NCBI GenBank assembly: GCA_947503005.1
Contig: CANNCA010000004.1
Coordinates: 62,001-126,000 of the forward strand
Length of the DNA: 64,000 nucleotides
From: an uncultured Flavobacteriaceae bacterium
GTDB taxonomy: Bacteria; Bacteroidota; Bacteroidia; Flavobacteriales; Flavobacteriaceae
Reading direction: 5' to 3'
Both the position numbers and the translations under genes were made by a program. Positions 7,466 through 16,446 of the stretch are shown here, piece by piece. Every line of letters begins with the position of its first letter. Position 1 is the first letter of the stretch. The notes under the pieces are model-generated. The model worked only from the letters and a program-made list of their open reading frames with translations, was not told where the DNA came from and searched no databases.

Positions 7466-8889
7466 GAGTTGCCCGCCTATTTTTTCTAGCCATACTAATG
7501 GGGTGCTTTTATGCGCATGGCCAGAATAAACAATTGCTGTATGATTTTACCGATATTCCGCAGTCATTGATGATTAATCCTGCTGCAGACGTTGATTTCA
7601 AGTGGTATGGTGGCATTCCAGCTTTATCGGGTCTTTCTTTTCAGGCAGGCTCTAGTGGCGTTTCGGCCTATGACCTTCTTGCTGATGACGGATTGGATAT
7701 CAATGATAAAGTAAGGGATAGGCTCCTTAACAATATGAAGATTTCAGATGAGCTGAGCGGCACATATCAAATCGAATTTTTAAATATCGGATGGAGGGGA
7801 AAAGATTCTAATTATTTTTATTCTCTAGGTGCATATAACGAAGGTGATGCCATAGGGTATTGGTTTAAGGATATTGCTATATTGGCTTTCGATGGCAATG
7901 CAGATACCTTCGGACGGTTCGATTTAAGTCACTTGAAGACCCGGGGATCTATCGTAAACGTTTATCACTTTGGCGTAAATAAAAGAGTTAGTGACAAATT
8001 GTTAATTGGGGGAAGAGCAAAGATTTATTCTGGAATACTGGACTTCAATTCTACCAGGAACAAGGGTTTCTTACAAAATACTGAAGGTCAGAATAATTTG
8101 ATATCGACAACTTTGGACGCCGATTTGGAAATGCGTACTTCCGGACTCAATGTAATCAGGGCGGCAGATAGCCAAGATATCGGAAGCGTTATTACAAAGA
8201 GAGCACTTTTTGGTGGAGATCTTGGTCTTGGTCTTGACTTGGGGTTTACTTCTTATCTAAATGAGCAAACGGTTTTTACGGCTAGCCTCTTGGATTTAGG
8301 ATTCATTTACCATGCTTCGGACCCAAAAAACTGGACCTTAAACGGTAGGGCTACAAGCGAAGGTGTAGAAATCATTCTACCTGGTGCCCTGGCAGACCCA
8401 GATGCTGATTTTTATCAACAATTGATCGATGACATTGAAGCACTTGCCCCTTTTGAAGAAAATTTGAAAAGTTATCTCACTTTTAGACCTACAAAATTAA
8501 ATGCTTCACTACGGTATAATTTTGGCAAACCAATACAGGAGGGAGGGGCTGATTGTGAATGTGGTCCGTACGCTTCTCAAAGTAGGAGGGCGCCAAGATA
8601 TGCCAATGCAGTGGGTGGACAGCTCTACGCTATTAATAGACCAAGAGGACCTCAAACCGCCTTGACCGCCTTTTACCTAAGACGGTTTGGTAACATTGCA
8701 GCAATTAAAGCCACCTACACGGTCGATAAATTTTCTGCGACCAATATTGGTCTTGGCCTAAACCTACAAGCTGGCCCTGTAAATCTATATTTCATGGCGG
8801 ATAATTTACTGGGTTATCAGAATGTCTACAACAGTAGATATGCCTCTTTTCAGTTAGGATTAAATATCATATCTTGGGGCAAGAAGTAA
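7462..8889 (+). CDS. DUF5723 family outer-membrane protein
   Basis: A 475-residue protein with a signal peptide (about 1-21, ending AHGQ). The mature part starts with YDFTDIPQSLMINPA and continues as amphipathic beta strands (GFTSYLNEQTVFTASLLDLGF, LNASLRYNFG, INLYFMADNLLGY-like pieces), ending in the strand FQLGLNIISWGKK. This is the pattern of DUF5723 proteins of Bacteroidota, predicted beta-barrel outer-membrane proteins related in look to PorP/SprF-type barrels. A Cys-rich patch (CECGPY) sits near residue 365. Function is unknown. It is coupled to the upstream lipoprotein through a 4-base overlap. Confidence 0.85.
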   Translation: MRVARLFFLAILMGCFYAHGQNKQLLYDFTDIPQSLMINPAADVDFKWYGGIPALSGLSFQAGSSGVSAYDLLADDGLDINDKVRDRLLNNMKISDELSGTYQIEFLNIGWRGKDSNYFYSLGAYNEGDAIGYWFKDIAILAFDGNADTFGRFDLSHLKTRGSIVNVYHFGVNKRVSDKLLIGGRAKIYSGILDFNSTRNKGFLQNTEGQNNLISTTLDADLEMRTSGLNVIRAADSQDIGSVITKRALFGGDLGLGLDLGFTSYLNEQTVFTASLLDLGFIYHASDPKNWTLNGRATSEGVEIILPGALADPDADFYQQLIDDIEALAPFEENLKSYLTFRPTKLNASLRYNFGKPIQEGGADCECGPYASQSRRAPRYANAVGGQLYAINRPRGPQTALTAFYLRRFGNIAAIKATYTVDKFSATNIGLGLNLQAGPVNLYFMADNLLGYQNVYNSRYASFQLGLNIISWGKK

Positions 8890-8898
8890 TACTCTAAT

Positions 8899-8933
8899 AA
8901 AAGCGCAAAAGCATCTCTTTGGCACGCTTTTTT
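8899..8933 (+). terminator. Candidate terminator after the DUF5723 gene
   Basis: Arms AAAAGCG (8899-8905) and CGCTTTT (8925-8931) enclose a 19-base loop and end in a short T run. The -33 box of the next promoter lies inside the loop, so terminator and promoter are interleaved. Confidence 0.4.
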
Positions 8934-8947
8934 CATAATTACTTTTG
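8918..8947 (+). promoter_or_regulatory. Bacteroidota promoter for the secreted protein at 8968
   Basis: TTTG (8918-8921), 18 bases, then TACTTTTG (8940-8947): both boxes match the sigma-A consensus of Bacteroidota. The ATG follows 20 bases later, giving a leader of roughly 14 bases. Confidence 0.65.
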
Positions 8948-8967
8948 AACACTAATAAAATCCTTAG

Positions 8968-9930
8968 ATGAAAAGTATTGTCCTATCCATATTTCTTGTA
9001 GTAAGTTTTGCGCATGAGGTTCATGCGCAGCTTAACGATTATAAATATATTGTCGTCCCAAAAAAGTTTGACGGTTTTAACCGAGAAAATCAATACAAGA
9101 CCAGTACCCTAATTAAGCATTTGTTTACCGAAAGAGGTTTTAAGGCAGTTTATGAAGATAGTTTACCAGACGACCTTAAAGAGAATGGATGTTTAGGACT
9201 ATTTGTAGGTCTGGACAACCAATCATCTATGTTCACAACCAAGACTACCTTGGTCTTAAAAAACTGCTCGAATGAGGAAGTTTTTACCACGGTTCAAGGC
9301 AAAAGCAAGAAAAAAGAATATGAGCCTTCTTTCGCCGAGGCTATCGAAAATGCTTTCCGCTCTTTTGACGGTATTTCCTATAACTACCAGCCCAAAGCTC
9401 AAGAAGAAACTTCCGAGCCGGTAACGGTGAGCTTTAAAAACGATGTTAAGAAATTGGAAGAACGCCCAAATCTTAATAAAAATCGAAGCCCATTGGTAGA
9501 ACAGGAAACATCTGAAGAACGTCAATATTATAAAGACAATAGACCTGTTGAATCGGATTATAAAAAGGCGGAAGAAACTACTGAAAAAGTAGTCAAACAG
9601 GTTGCAACAGAAAATGAGCAAAGTTTTGAAAGCATGGAGCCTGAAGTAACTTCTGATTATAGTATAAAAGATACCCCTAAAACTCCCTCGCCTTCAATGA
9701 TGAAAAACGATATCGGCGTACTCTACGCACAAGAACTTTCAAATGGATATCAATTGGTGGATAGTACACCAAAAATCCGGATGAAATTATTGAAAAGTTC
9801 TTCACCCAATGTCTACATCGCAGAATCCGGTACGATAAACGGAGTGGTGTATACAGAAAATGGAAAATGGTTTTTTGAGTATTACAACGCCAATGAGCTA
9901 GTGACTGAAGAGTTGAACATCAAATTTTAA
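8968..9930 (+). CDS. Secreted protein of unknown function, conserved in Flavobacteriia
   Basis: A 320-residue protein with a signal peptide (residues 1-20, cut after VHA). The N-terminal domain (about 21-130), with YKYIVVPKKFDGF and TSTLIKHLFTERGFKAVYED, is a compact alpha/beta unit I recall only as an uncharacterised flavobacterial family. Residues about 135-240 are charged and low in complexity (Glu, Lys, Thr-rich), probably disordered. The C-terminus (about 245-320) has beta strands YAQELSNGYQLVDSTPKIRMK and VYTENGKWFFEYY. It has its own promoter and its stop overlaps that of the convergent rarA by 4 bases. Confidence 0.75.
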   Translation: MKSIVLSIFLVVSFAHEVHAQLNDYKYIVVPKKFDGFNRENQYKTSTLIKHLFTERGFKAVYEDSLPDDLKENGCLGLFVGLDNQSSMFTTKTTLVLKNCSNEEVFTTVQGKSKKKEYEPSFAEAIENAFRSFDGISYNYQPKAQEETSEPVTVSFKNDVKKLEERPNLNKNRSPLVEQETSEERQYYKDNRPVESDYKKAEETTEKVVKQVATENEQSFESMEPEVTSDYSIKDTPKTPSPSMMKNDIGVLYAQELSNGYQLVDSTPKIRMKLLKSSSPNVYIAESGTINGVVYTENGKWFFEYYNANELVTEELNIKF

Positions 9931-11204
9931 AGTTCGTACTTTTCTTTCCAGCGGTTTTTTAAGAATTCTTTGATGGCCTTTTCGCGTTGATTACCGCCAG
10001 GTTCGTAAAAAGATGTGCCTGATAATTCTTCCGGTAAGAACTCTTCGGCAACAAAATTGTTCTGATAGTTATGGGCATACTTGTATTCTTGTCCATATCC
10101 AAGGTCTTTCATTAGTTTGGTCGGTGCATTCCGTAATGGCAGAGGAACCGATAAATCACCGGTTTGCCTAACCGTTTGTTGCGCTTTGCCAATGGCCATA
10201 TAGCTGGCATTACTTTTCGGCGAAGTCGCTAAATAAATGGCGCATTGACTCAAAATAATCCTTGCTTCTGGATAACCTATGGTAGTTACACTCTGAAAAG
10301 CTGCATTCGCCAGTACTAAAGCTGTAGGGTTTGCCAAACCAATATCCTCAGATGCGGAAATCAACATTCTACGAGCAATGAACTTAACATCTTCTCCACC
10401 CTCTATCATTCGCGCTAACCAGTAAACAGCGCCGTTGGGGTCACTTCCCCGGATGGATTTAATAAAGGCCGAAATGATATCATAGTGCTGCTCACCTGTT
10501 TTATCATACAACACTGTGTTTTTTTGCACCTTCCCCATAACCAGTTCATCCGTTATAGTTACGGTGTTGGTTTCTTCCGAGTTGACTACCAGTTCGAAGA
10601 TGTTCAATAACTTGCGGCCATCACCGCCAGAAACACGAAGCAGAGCCTCCGTTTCTTTTAGTTTTATCTTTTTTTCCTTTAAAAAAGAATCTTGTTTGAT
10701 AGCCCTTTTCAACAAGGTCTCCAAATCCTCTTTTCCAAAAGCATTCAGAATGTATACTTGACACCTAGATAGTAGCGCAGGTATGACCTCGAAACTAGGG
10801 TTTTCGGTGGTCGCTCCAATAAGGGTTACCCAACCTTTTTCAACGGCACCAAGTAACGAATCTTGCTGTGACTTGCTAAAACGATGTATTTCATCTATAA
10901 AAAGAATTGGGTTTTTAGCGGTGAATAGCCCGCCGCTCTGTTTGGCCTTATCAATAACCTCCCGAATATCTTTGACACCGCTATTAATGGCACTTAAAGA
11001 ATAAAAAGGTCTTCCACTTTCAGAAGCAATGATATTGGCCAAAGTTGTTTTTCCGGTTCCCGGAGGCCCCCATAGTATCAATGAAGGAATAATACCTTTC
11101 TTTATTTGGTTGGTCAAGGAACCATTTTCACCAACCAGATGGTTTTGACTGACGTATTCTTCTAACGTTTTTGGGCGTACCCTTTCTGCGAGTGGCTGGT
11201 TCAT
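9927..11204 (-). CDS. rarA: Replication-associated recombination protein A, AAA+ ATPase
   Basis: A 425-residue RarA/MgsA (Mgs1/WRNIP1 family) clamp-loader-like ATPase that acts at stalled replication forks. Walker [10 protein letters not shown] is at residues 46-54, Walker [11 protein letters not shown] near 100, sensor 1 in [10 protein letters not shown], and the arginine-finger region in LLSRCQVY. The C-terminal tetramerisation domain shows the diagnostic [17 protein letters not shown] and [18 protein letters not shown] start at the ATG at 11204 ([11 protein letters not shown], the family start) rather than 12 codons upstream. A TACATTTA box ends only 4 bases before this ATG, hinting at a leaderless transcript. 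Confidence 0.94.
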   Translation of the reverse strand: MNQPLAERVRPKTLEEYVSQNHLVGENGSLTNQIKKGIIPSLILWGPPGTGKTTLANIIASESGRPFYSLSAINSGVKDIREVIDKAKQSGGLFTAKNPILFIDEIHRFSKSQQDSLLGAVEKGWVTLIGATTENPSFEVIPALLSRCQVYILNAFGKEDLETLLKRAIKQDSFLKEKKIKLKETEALLRVSGGDGRKLLNIFELVVNSEETNTVTITDELVMGKVQKNTVLYDKTGEQHYDIISAFIKSIRGSDPNGAVYWLARMIEGGEDVKFIARRMLISASEDIGLANPTALVLANAAFQSVTTIGYPEARIILSQCAIYLATSPKSNASYMAIGKAQQTVRQTGDLSVPLPLRNAPTKLMKDLGYGQEYKYAHNYQNNFVAEEFLPEELSGTSFYEPGGNQREKAIKEFLKNRWKEKYEL

Positions 11205-11236
11205 GATATAAATGTAAAATAAAGTTCTTAGAGGAT

Positions 11237-11263
11237 ACACTCCTTAATGCACTTTAGGAGTGT
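11237..11263. promoter_or_regulatory. Inverted repeat between rarA and the rhomboid gene
   Basis: ACACTCCT (11237-11244) and AGGAGTGT (11256-11263) are perfect 8-base arms around an 11-base spacer. It lies in the divergent promoter region, 33 bases upstream of the rarA start, where it could serve as an operator; no regulator is known. Confidence 0.35.
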
Positions 11264-11330
11264 TTTATCGATTTTCACCCATAATTTTATGACATTATTT
11301 CATGAAACTGTCTTACGGCCAACTTATTGC

Positions 11331-11338
11331 TAAATTTG
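11331..11338 (+). promoter_or_regulatory. -7 element abutting the rhomboid start codon
   Basis: TAAATTTG is a perfect -7 box ending 4 bases before the ATG at 11343, so transcription would begin at or next to the start codon. No clear -33 TTTG is present at the usual spacing. Confidence 0.4.
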
Positions 11339-11342
11339 AATC

Positions 11343-12077
11343 ATGGTCGAACAGAATTATTTCAAGTTTTCGAATTCGGTTATCGTCGCTCCGCTTATTG
11401 CCGTATTGTCAATATGGACCGTGTATTGGATAGAGCTCCGTTTTCATATGAATTTGAACGACTACGGAGTTAGCCCAAGAACTCTTGAAGGACTAAGAGG
11501 AGTTCTTTTCAGTCCATTTATTCATGGCTCACTTGAACATTTGTATAATAATACGATTCCTTTAGCTGTATTAATGGCTTCGTTGTTCTACTTCTACCGG
11601 AAAGTTGCCATAAAGACTTTAGTACTCGGAATATTTTTTGCAGGTTTAATTACATGGCTCATTGGTAGGCCTTCCTATCACATTGGTGCCAGCGGAGTGA
11701 TTTACTTTTTGGCAAGTTTTATTTTCTTTAAAGGTATTTTCACTAAATACTATCGTTTGGTAGCCCTATCATTGATGGTAGTCTTTATTTACGGAAGCTT
11801 GTTGTGGTATATCTTTCCTATTAAAGATGGTATTTCTTGGGAAGGCCACTTAGGAGGATTCATCATGGGGTTGGTTTTAGCATTTTTTCTAAAGTCGCCC
11901 GTACCCACTGCAAACAAGTTCGCTTGGGAGCAAGAGGATTATAACGAAGAGGAAGATGAATTTTTAAAGCATTTTGACGAAAACGGAAATTTTATAGAGC
12001 TTACTGAAGAAACTCCTTTAGAGAAAGAAGACTCCATTAAAATTACGTATCGGTATAAGGAAAATTCGAAAGAATAG
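11343..12077 (+). CDS. Rhomboid family intramembrane serine protease
   Basis: A 244-residue inner-membrane protease. Six or so hydrophobic segments are visible, and the catalytic dyad is clear: Ser117 in GASG and His169 in WEGHLGGF. SLEHLYNN (63-70) supplies the His/Asn oxyanion residues of the first core helix. The C-terminal tail from about 190 is strongly acidic (QEDYNEEEDEF) and cytoplasmic, a common feature of flavobacterial rhomboids. The substrate is unknown. The gene is divergent from rarA and convergent with rlmB, 12 bases apart. Confidence 0.92.
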   Translation: MVEQNYFKFSNSVIVAPLIAVLSIWTVYWIELRFHMNLNDYGVSPRTLEGLRGVLFSPFIHGSLEHLYNNTIPLAVLMASLFYFYRKVAIKTLVLGIFFAGLITWLIGRPSYHIGASGVIYFLASFIFFKGIFTKYYRLVALSLMVVFIYGSLLWYIFPIKDGISWEGHLGGFIMGLVLAFFLKSPVPTANKFAWEQEDYNEEEDEFLKHFDENGNFIELTEETPLEKEDSIKITYRYKENSKE

Positions 12078-12089
12078 GTTTTTGGTGCC

Positions 12090-12830
12090 CTAACTTTTTA
12101 TACGTTGCCTTACTGTTTCATATAAAAATACCGCACAGGCCACAGAAACGTTTAATGATTCAATTTCCCCTAGCAAAGGTAACTTGGCAGTTTTGTCGGC
12201 TGCTTTCAAGATTGAAGGGGATATGCCCCTTTCCTCGGAACCCATAACAATTGCAGTTGGCGGTTCAAATGAAACATCGTAAATGGTATTTTCTGTCTTT
12301 TCAGTAGCAGCAATGACTTGTATTCCGGATGCTTGTAGATAGAAAACAGCATCTTTGATGTGATCAACTTTGGCGATAGGAACGTTGAATGCGGCTCCTG
12401 CTGAAGTCTTTATCGTATCCGCGGTCACTGGCGCGGCTCCTTTTTTCTGGATGATAATTCCATCAACTCCGGTGCACTCTGCCGTACGAATTATAGCCCC
12501 AAAATTGCGTACATCCGATAGTTGATCCAATAAAAGAAATAAAGGCGTTTTCTTGTTTTCCAATACGTTTTCGACCAAGGTTTCCATTTCATGAAATGTA
12601 ATGGGCGAAATATTGGCCACCACCCCCTGATGATTGTTTTTGGTAAGGCGATTAAGCTTTTCGACTGGAACGTATGAAGTATTGATTTGATTTTTTCTAA
12701 GAATACCCTCGAGTTCTTTGAATAAATCACCTTTAAGACCTCTTTGAATAAAAACCTTATCTATGTGCTCGTCAGCATTAATAGCTTCTATAACCGCACG
12801 TATGCCGTAAATTTGAGTGATTTTTTGCAT
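12090..12830 (-). CDS. rlmB: 23S rRNA (guanosine-2'-O-)-methyltransferase, TrmH/SpoU family
   Basis: A 246-residue SPOUT methyltransferase. Residues about 3-75 form the L7Ae-like substrate-binding domain (YGIRAVIEAI). The trefoil-knot domain has motif 1 NFGAIIRTAECTGVDGII, motif 2 IVMGSEERGIS and motif 3 IESLNVSVACAVFLYE. RlmB methylates G2251 in the P loop of 23S rRNA; the same fold also modifies other sites, so the exact nucleotide is inferred from the closest family. It starts at the ATG at 12830 with no close upstream neighbour on its strand and converges with the rhomboid gene. Confidence 0.9.
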   Translation of the reverse strand: MQKITQIYGIRAVIEAINADEHIDKVFIQRGLKGDLFKELEGILRKNQINTSYVPVEKLNRLTKNNHQGVVANISPITFHEMETLVENVLENKKTPLFLLLDQLSDVRNFGAIIRTAECTGVDGIIIQKKGAAPVTADTIKTSAGAAFNVPIAKVDHIKDAVFYLQASGIQVIAATEKTENTIYDVSFEPPTAIVMGSEERGISPSILKAADKTAKLPLLGEIESLNVSVACAVFLYETVRQRIKS

Positions 12831-12883
12831 GGCGCAAAGGTAACTAAAACCTTAGAAGGGCTTCTCTTAAGTTTCCGATTTGG

Positions 12884-14233
12884 CTAGAATTCCAAATCCG
12901 CGATTTCTGGTGCGTTCTTATCAATGTGATATCCTCTCCAGAAAAAGCCATTTCCTTTAAAACGCCAAACAACCTTACCGTCTTCGGTAACTTCCCAATA
13001 ACCTCGATCACCTTCCGTTATTAGTCTATTACCGTTGGGTAGTTTCACGGCACCAGAAACTTTAGGGGAGAATAAAGAGTCGTTAGTGAAACTCCAAAGT
13101 ACTTTTGGTTCATTATCGGCATTTGGTTGCAATTCAAATGAATTTGGCAATTCAAGTTCGTAAACGGTTGATTTTCCCGCTTTGAAACCATTGGAAAATA
13201 TTAACATTTTGCCCTCATCCTGGCCGCTCAATAAATTTGGGTAATGATTGTGGTCAAATCGTACGGGGCCGTTTTGGTTGTTGTAGGCCAAGGGATTTCC
13301 GAAACGATAGATGAGATTGCCTCCCTTGCCATAATTCCCCCCAGCGCTAGATGCCGCCTCTTCTGTGGTCGTGCTATGGTCAATTACCCATACTTCACTA
13401 AAAAAGTTCGCGCTCAAGTAGATTATGTCATTATTTGCGTCATACGATAATCCGTTGGCATGCATAATATCCCCTTTTTCATCGGTGATATAATTTACAT
13501 TGATTAACTGTGGGTTATCGGCAATGACTCCAAAATTGGACTTTGTATCGTCATGTTCTTGAATTAAATGATTCCAAGCATGCCATTCCCATATAATTTC
13601 ATTGCTGGTTGGATCAACCTCTAAAATCCCATCAGGAAAAACGTCAACTTCTAAGCTGTATCCAGCCTCTAGAGCCTCCTCAGCCGTTTTGCGCTCCCAG
13701 ATTTGGAAAATAATATTTCCATTTGGCAACAGTTCAGCATCATGATGAGCAATATAATCTTCTGACGAATATTCAAAACTCCATTGTACGCTTCCGTCAA
13801 TTCCCAATAATTGTATCAAACCACCAAATCCTCCTATTTCAATACTGGGGTCGTCAACTTCTAAGTTGGCTAATAGCCTTCCGTCTGTTAATAATTGTAC
13901 ATCGTTACCTATTCGTTTGTCATTTAGTTCGAAATTGAACAACTTCTTGGATCTTTTGTCCATCAAATAAGCACTGTTACTAGTTGCATCATTGACCAGT
14001 ATATAATTGTCGTCCACTTTCGCTTCATCGAAGAATTCAGAAATACCTAAATCGGTTTCTATTATGGATACAGGATTTTCCAAATCATTGGTATCTACTG
14101 TTTCCACCTCTTTTTTCTCTTCTTCGTTCGATTTTTCCTCAAGGTTTGCGGGGGCAATTTCATCGGAACAAGAAAAGCCAAGGAAAGAAAGAAAGCAACA
14201 GGAAAGGACAAAAAATGTAATATGGAATCGCAT
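12884..14233 (-). CDS. Arylsulfotransferase-like (ASST family) lipoprotein
   Basis: A 449-residue lipoprotein: signal with lipobox LGFSC (Cys22), then an acidic linker (EEKSNEEEKKEVE) and a beta-propeller-like body. The His motifs AHHDAELLPNGNIIFQ, HANGLSYDANNDIIYLS and FDHNHYPN, plus LPNGNRLITEGDRGYWE, are those of arylsulfate sulfotransferase (ASST, Arylsulfotran_2) proteins, which transfer sulfate between phenolic compounds without PAPS. Many members in marine bacteria are only annotated by similarity, so sulfotransfer here is inferred. It is exported to the periplasm or cell surface. A terminator of the upstream gene lies in the 171-base spacer before it, so it has its own promoter. Confidence 0.82.
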   Translation of the reverse strand: MRFHITFFVLSCCFLSFLGFSCSDEIAPANLEEKSNEEEKKEVETVDTNDLENPVSIIETDLGISEFFDEAKVDDNYILVNDATSNSAYLMDKRSKKLFNFELNDKRIGNDVQLLTDGRLLANLEVDDPSIEIGGFGGLIQLLGIDGSVQWSFEYSSEDYIAHHDAELLPNGNIIFQIWERKTAEEALEAGYSLEVDVFPDGILEVDPTSNEIIWEWHAWNHLIQEHDDTKSNFGVIADNPQLINVNYITDEKGDIMHANGLSYDANNDIIYLSANFFSEVWVIDHSTTTEEAASSAGGNYGKGGNLIYRFGNPLAYNNQNGPVRFDHNHYPNLLSGQDEGKMLIFSNGFKAGKSTVYELELPNSFELQPNADNEPKVLWSFTNDSLFSPKVSGAVKLPNGNRLITEGDRGYWEVTEDGKVVWRFKGNGFFWRGYHIDKNAPEIADLEF

Positions 14234-14342
14234 TAAAATAAATATTATGTTAATTGGAACGGTTTATTACTACCGGTTTCAACTTCTTATTTGTCGAACA
14301 ACGAAGATAATGCATACAACAATGTTGAAAATTATTAGTAAT

Positions 14343-14378
14343 AAAAAACTGCCTACCCGAAATCAAGCAAACAGTTTT
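14343..14378 (-). terminator. Terminator after the first paralogous secreted protein
   Basis: On the minus strand, arms AAAACTG and CAGTTTT flank a loop of about 20 bases with further GC pairing (TTGC with GGTAGGC-like bases) and are followed by TTATTA. Confidence 0.5.
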
Positions 14379-14404
14379 AATTATAACACTGAATTAATTT
14401 TTGA

Positions 14405-15151
14405 CTATTTGTTCAAAAATTCAAAAACCCTTATCATATCCGCCTCATTTTTTAAGTTGAGGTCATTTTCTTTTAAAAATTCCTTTACCGCAACCTTCTT
14501 GGAGCCATCTAAAAGCTTTAAAAGCTTACCTTTTTTAGGAAGTACTTCATCCATTCTGCTAACGCCGTTTTTCTGCATGTAGAATTCAGTAAACTTAGTA
14601 AATCTGGCAGGAATTGCTTTGACAAAAGAATTCTGGGAGGCTGTAGCTTCAGTAAACTTAACATGAATTCTTTTAAATAAATCATACTCAGTTCCATCAA
14701 CTAGCTCGGTCAGATAACCGTTAGTAGTTCTATTTTTAGAGGTGACAAAAGTATGGAAGCTCATTTTATTTCCATTCGGACGTATGTTAAGCTCCTTGTC
14801 TCGAGCCAAACTGCGAATGGTTTCACCCTCAACATTGGCTTTCATGATTTCAATTTCCTCATTCAAGGCATTGTAGCGATAAAATATATTTCCAACCTTT
14901 TCATCTTTATAATACAGAGGGGTAGGGGAGAAAGAGTTTGAAGTATATGGTGACCCTTGAATGTTGTCATTATTTTGAATATTCTTTTCAGAATATTTCT
15001 CTGAAATGGATCCAGCAGTATAATTGTACATTGCATCAGAAACACCTCCATCACCTCGATTACTATTGTAGGTTGCAAGTTGGCCGGTAGTCTGCGCACC
15101 CATTGTAACCGCTGTAAATAGGGTAACTACTAGAATTATTGACTTTTTCAT
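14405..15151 (-). CDS. Secreted protein of unknown function, tandem paralogue A
   Basis: A 248-residue protein from ATG 15151 (MKKSIILVVTLF); nine codons upstream an ATG also exists but would put charged residues before the signal peptide. The signal ends at about MGAQ. The mature protein starts TTGQLATYNSNRGDGG and carries SPYTSNSFSPTPLYYKDEKV, VGNIFYRYNALNEEIEIMK and the C-terminal KEFLKENDLNLKNEADMIRVFEFLN. It is clearly homologous over its full length to the gene at 15502-16248. No named domain is recognised. The NIFYRYNALNEEIE and C-terminal helix resemble uncharacterised flavobacterial secreted proteins. Confidence 0.8.
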   Translation of the reverse strand: MKKSIILVVTLFTAVTMGAQTTGQLATYNSNRGDGGVSDAMYNYTAGSISEKYSEKNIQNNDNIQGSPYTSNSFSPTPLYYKDEKVGNIFYRYNALNEEIEIMKANVEGETIRSLARDKELNIRPNGNKMSFHTFVTSKNRTTNGYLTELVDGTEYDLFKRIHVKFTEATASQNSFVKAIPARFTKFTEFYMQKNGVSRMDEVLPKKGKLLKLLDGSKKVAVKEFLKENDLNLKNEADMIRVFEFLNK

Positions 15152-15178
15152 ATTGATATTTAATTTATACGTCAGCAA

Positions 15179-15501
15179 GATAATTATTTTATAGAAGCCG
15201 TCCCAAATATTGGACGATTTAACAACATTTTTGGATTAAAGGTTCAAAAGAACCGTTGATTATTGCGAATATACTTTTATCCTTACTTCAAAGCTTAATC
15301 TAAAGTAATTCTTGAACTTCTTTTATATCTATTTCGTTAGCATAACGCTATTTACGCTTTAAAGAAACGAAGTATCCTTCCTGAAGGGTGCATAGGTAGC
15401 TTTAAAACACACTTATTGTTAAAACGCAGAATTCACGTACAAAAAACAGGTTGCTCATAACCGAGCAACCTGTTTTAGTATAACAATGGATTAATTTCAG
15501 A
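15179..15501. other. Intergenic spacer between tandem paralogues
   Basis: This 323-base AT-rich gap has no convincing coding frame. It contains the terminator of the upstream paralogue (15443-15476) at one end and presumably the promoter of the downstream paralogue at the other: on the minus strand TTTG, 21 bases, TATCTTGC precedes the start at 15151, a loose promoter match. Confidence 0.5.
15443..15476 (-). terminator. Strong hairpin terminator after paralogue B
   Basis: Perfect 14-base arms AAAACAGGTTGCTC and GAGCAACCTGTTTT around a 6-base loop, with a T run on the minus-strand side (TTTTTTG). It ends the gene at 15502-16248 and could work in both directions. Confidence 0.8.
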
Positions 15502-16248
15502 TTACTGGTTCAAAAATTCGAAGACCTTAATCATGTCGGCCTCGTTTTTAAGATTGAGGTCGTTTTCTTTTAAAAATCTCTTTGTAGCATCCATGTTGGA
15601 GTCACTTACAAGTTTCAAAATTTCACCCTTCTTTGGAAGTATCTGATCTATTCTATTAACACCATTCTTCTGCACGTAGAATTCGGTAAACTTGGTGAAT
15701 CTAGCGGGTACAGCTTTAACAAATGTATTCGCCGAAGCTTTAGCTTCTCTAAAACTTACATTAATTCTTTTATACAGATCATATTCATCTCCTTTAACAA
15801 GCTCGGTCAGATACCCATTTATAGTTCTTTTTTTAGAAGTAATAAAGGTTTTAAAGCTCATTTTTTTTCCATTCGGACGAATATTAAGCTCTTTGTCCTT
15901 AGCTAAACTTCGAATGGTTTCACCCTCGTTATTGGTTTTCATAATCTCAACTTCTTCATTTAGTGCATTGTATCTATAAAATACGTTTCCCACCTGTTCA
16001 TCTTTGTAATATAATGCAGTTGGAGAAAAAGAATTTGAAGTGTAAGGAGAACCTTGAATGTATGGGTCATTAACAACTGAATTATCAGAATACTTTTCTG
16101 CCAAATCACCATCAGCATAATTTAATAAGGCGTCCGTTACACCTCCATCCGCGCTAAATGAATTATAGGTTGCCACCTGACCAGTAGTTTGGGCGGTTAA
16201 GGTCGTTATACATAAGACCAGAATTAGAGTAAATATCTGCTTAAACAT
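15502..16248 (-). CDS. Secreted protein of unknown function, tandem paralogue B
   Basis: A 248-residue protein with a signal peptide ending LTAQ. It aligns without gaps of note to paralogue A: TTGQVATYNSFSADGGV, SPYTSNSFSPTALYYKDEQV, GNVFYRYNALNEEVEIMK, LNIRPNGKKMSFKTFITSKK, AVPARFTKFTEFYVQKNGV and the end KENDLNLKNEADMIKVFEFL. Differences concentrate near residues 30-60 and in the charged C-terminal third, as expected of an old duplication under selection. It is separated from paralogue A by its own terminator, so the copies are regulated apart. The function is unknown; the periplasm or outer surface is the likely location. Confidence 0.8.
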   Translation of the reverse strand: MFKQIFTLILVLCITTLTAQTTGQVATYNSFSADGGVTDALLNYADGDLAEKYSDNSVVNDPYIQGSPYTSNSFSPTALYYKDEQVGNVFYRYNALNEEVEIMKTNNEGETIRSLAKDKELNIRPNGKKMSFKTFITSKKRTINGYLTELVKGDEYDLYKRINVSFREAKASANTFVKAVPARFTKFTEFYVQKNGVNRIDQILPKKGEILKLVSDSNMDATKRFLKENDLNLKNEADMIKVFEFLNQ

Positions 16249-16446
16249 GATTTAATATTTTAGATTCGTAACAAATTTTTTAAAACAATAACCTTTAAGG
16301 TAGTTGATTTTAAGTCTGGATGGGTTGTTTTAACAATATTTTAAGAAAAATAATACAAGGATTATTAAGTCTCCATGTGCTTTTTCTTATCAATCAAAAT
16401 TGTATTTTGAATTGATTCAATACGATTGAGAAATGGATAAAAACAA

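Noticed and set aside
9256-9621. Minus-strand frame of 121 codons, very rich in Phe
   Set aside because: Composition is the mirror of Lys/Glu-rich codons in the real plus-strand gene.
14007-14582. Plus-strand frame of 191 codons opposite the arylsulfotransferase and paralogue A genes
   Set aside because: It spans two well-supported minus-strand genes and the terminator between them, and its product has no recognisable features.
16389-16416. Hairpin ATCAAT-CAAAA/TTTTG-ATTGAT after the FG-GAP gene as terminator
   Set aside because: The stem is real but is not followed by a T run on the minus strand, so I did not list it.
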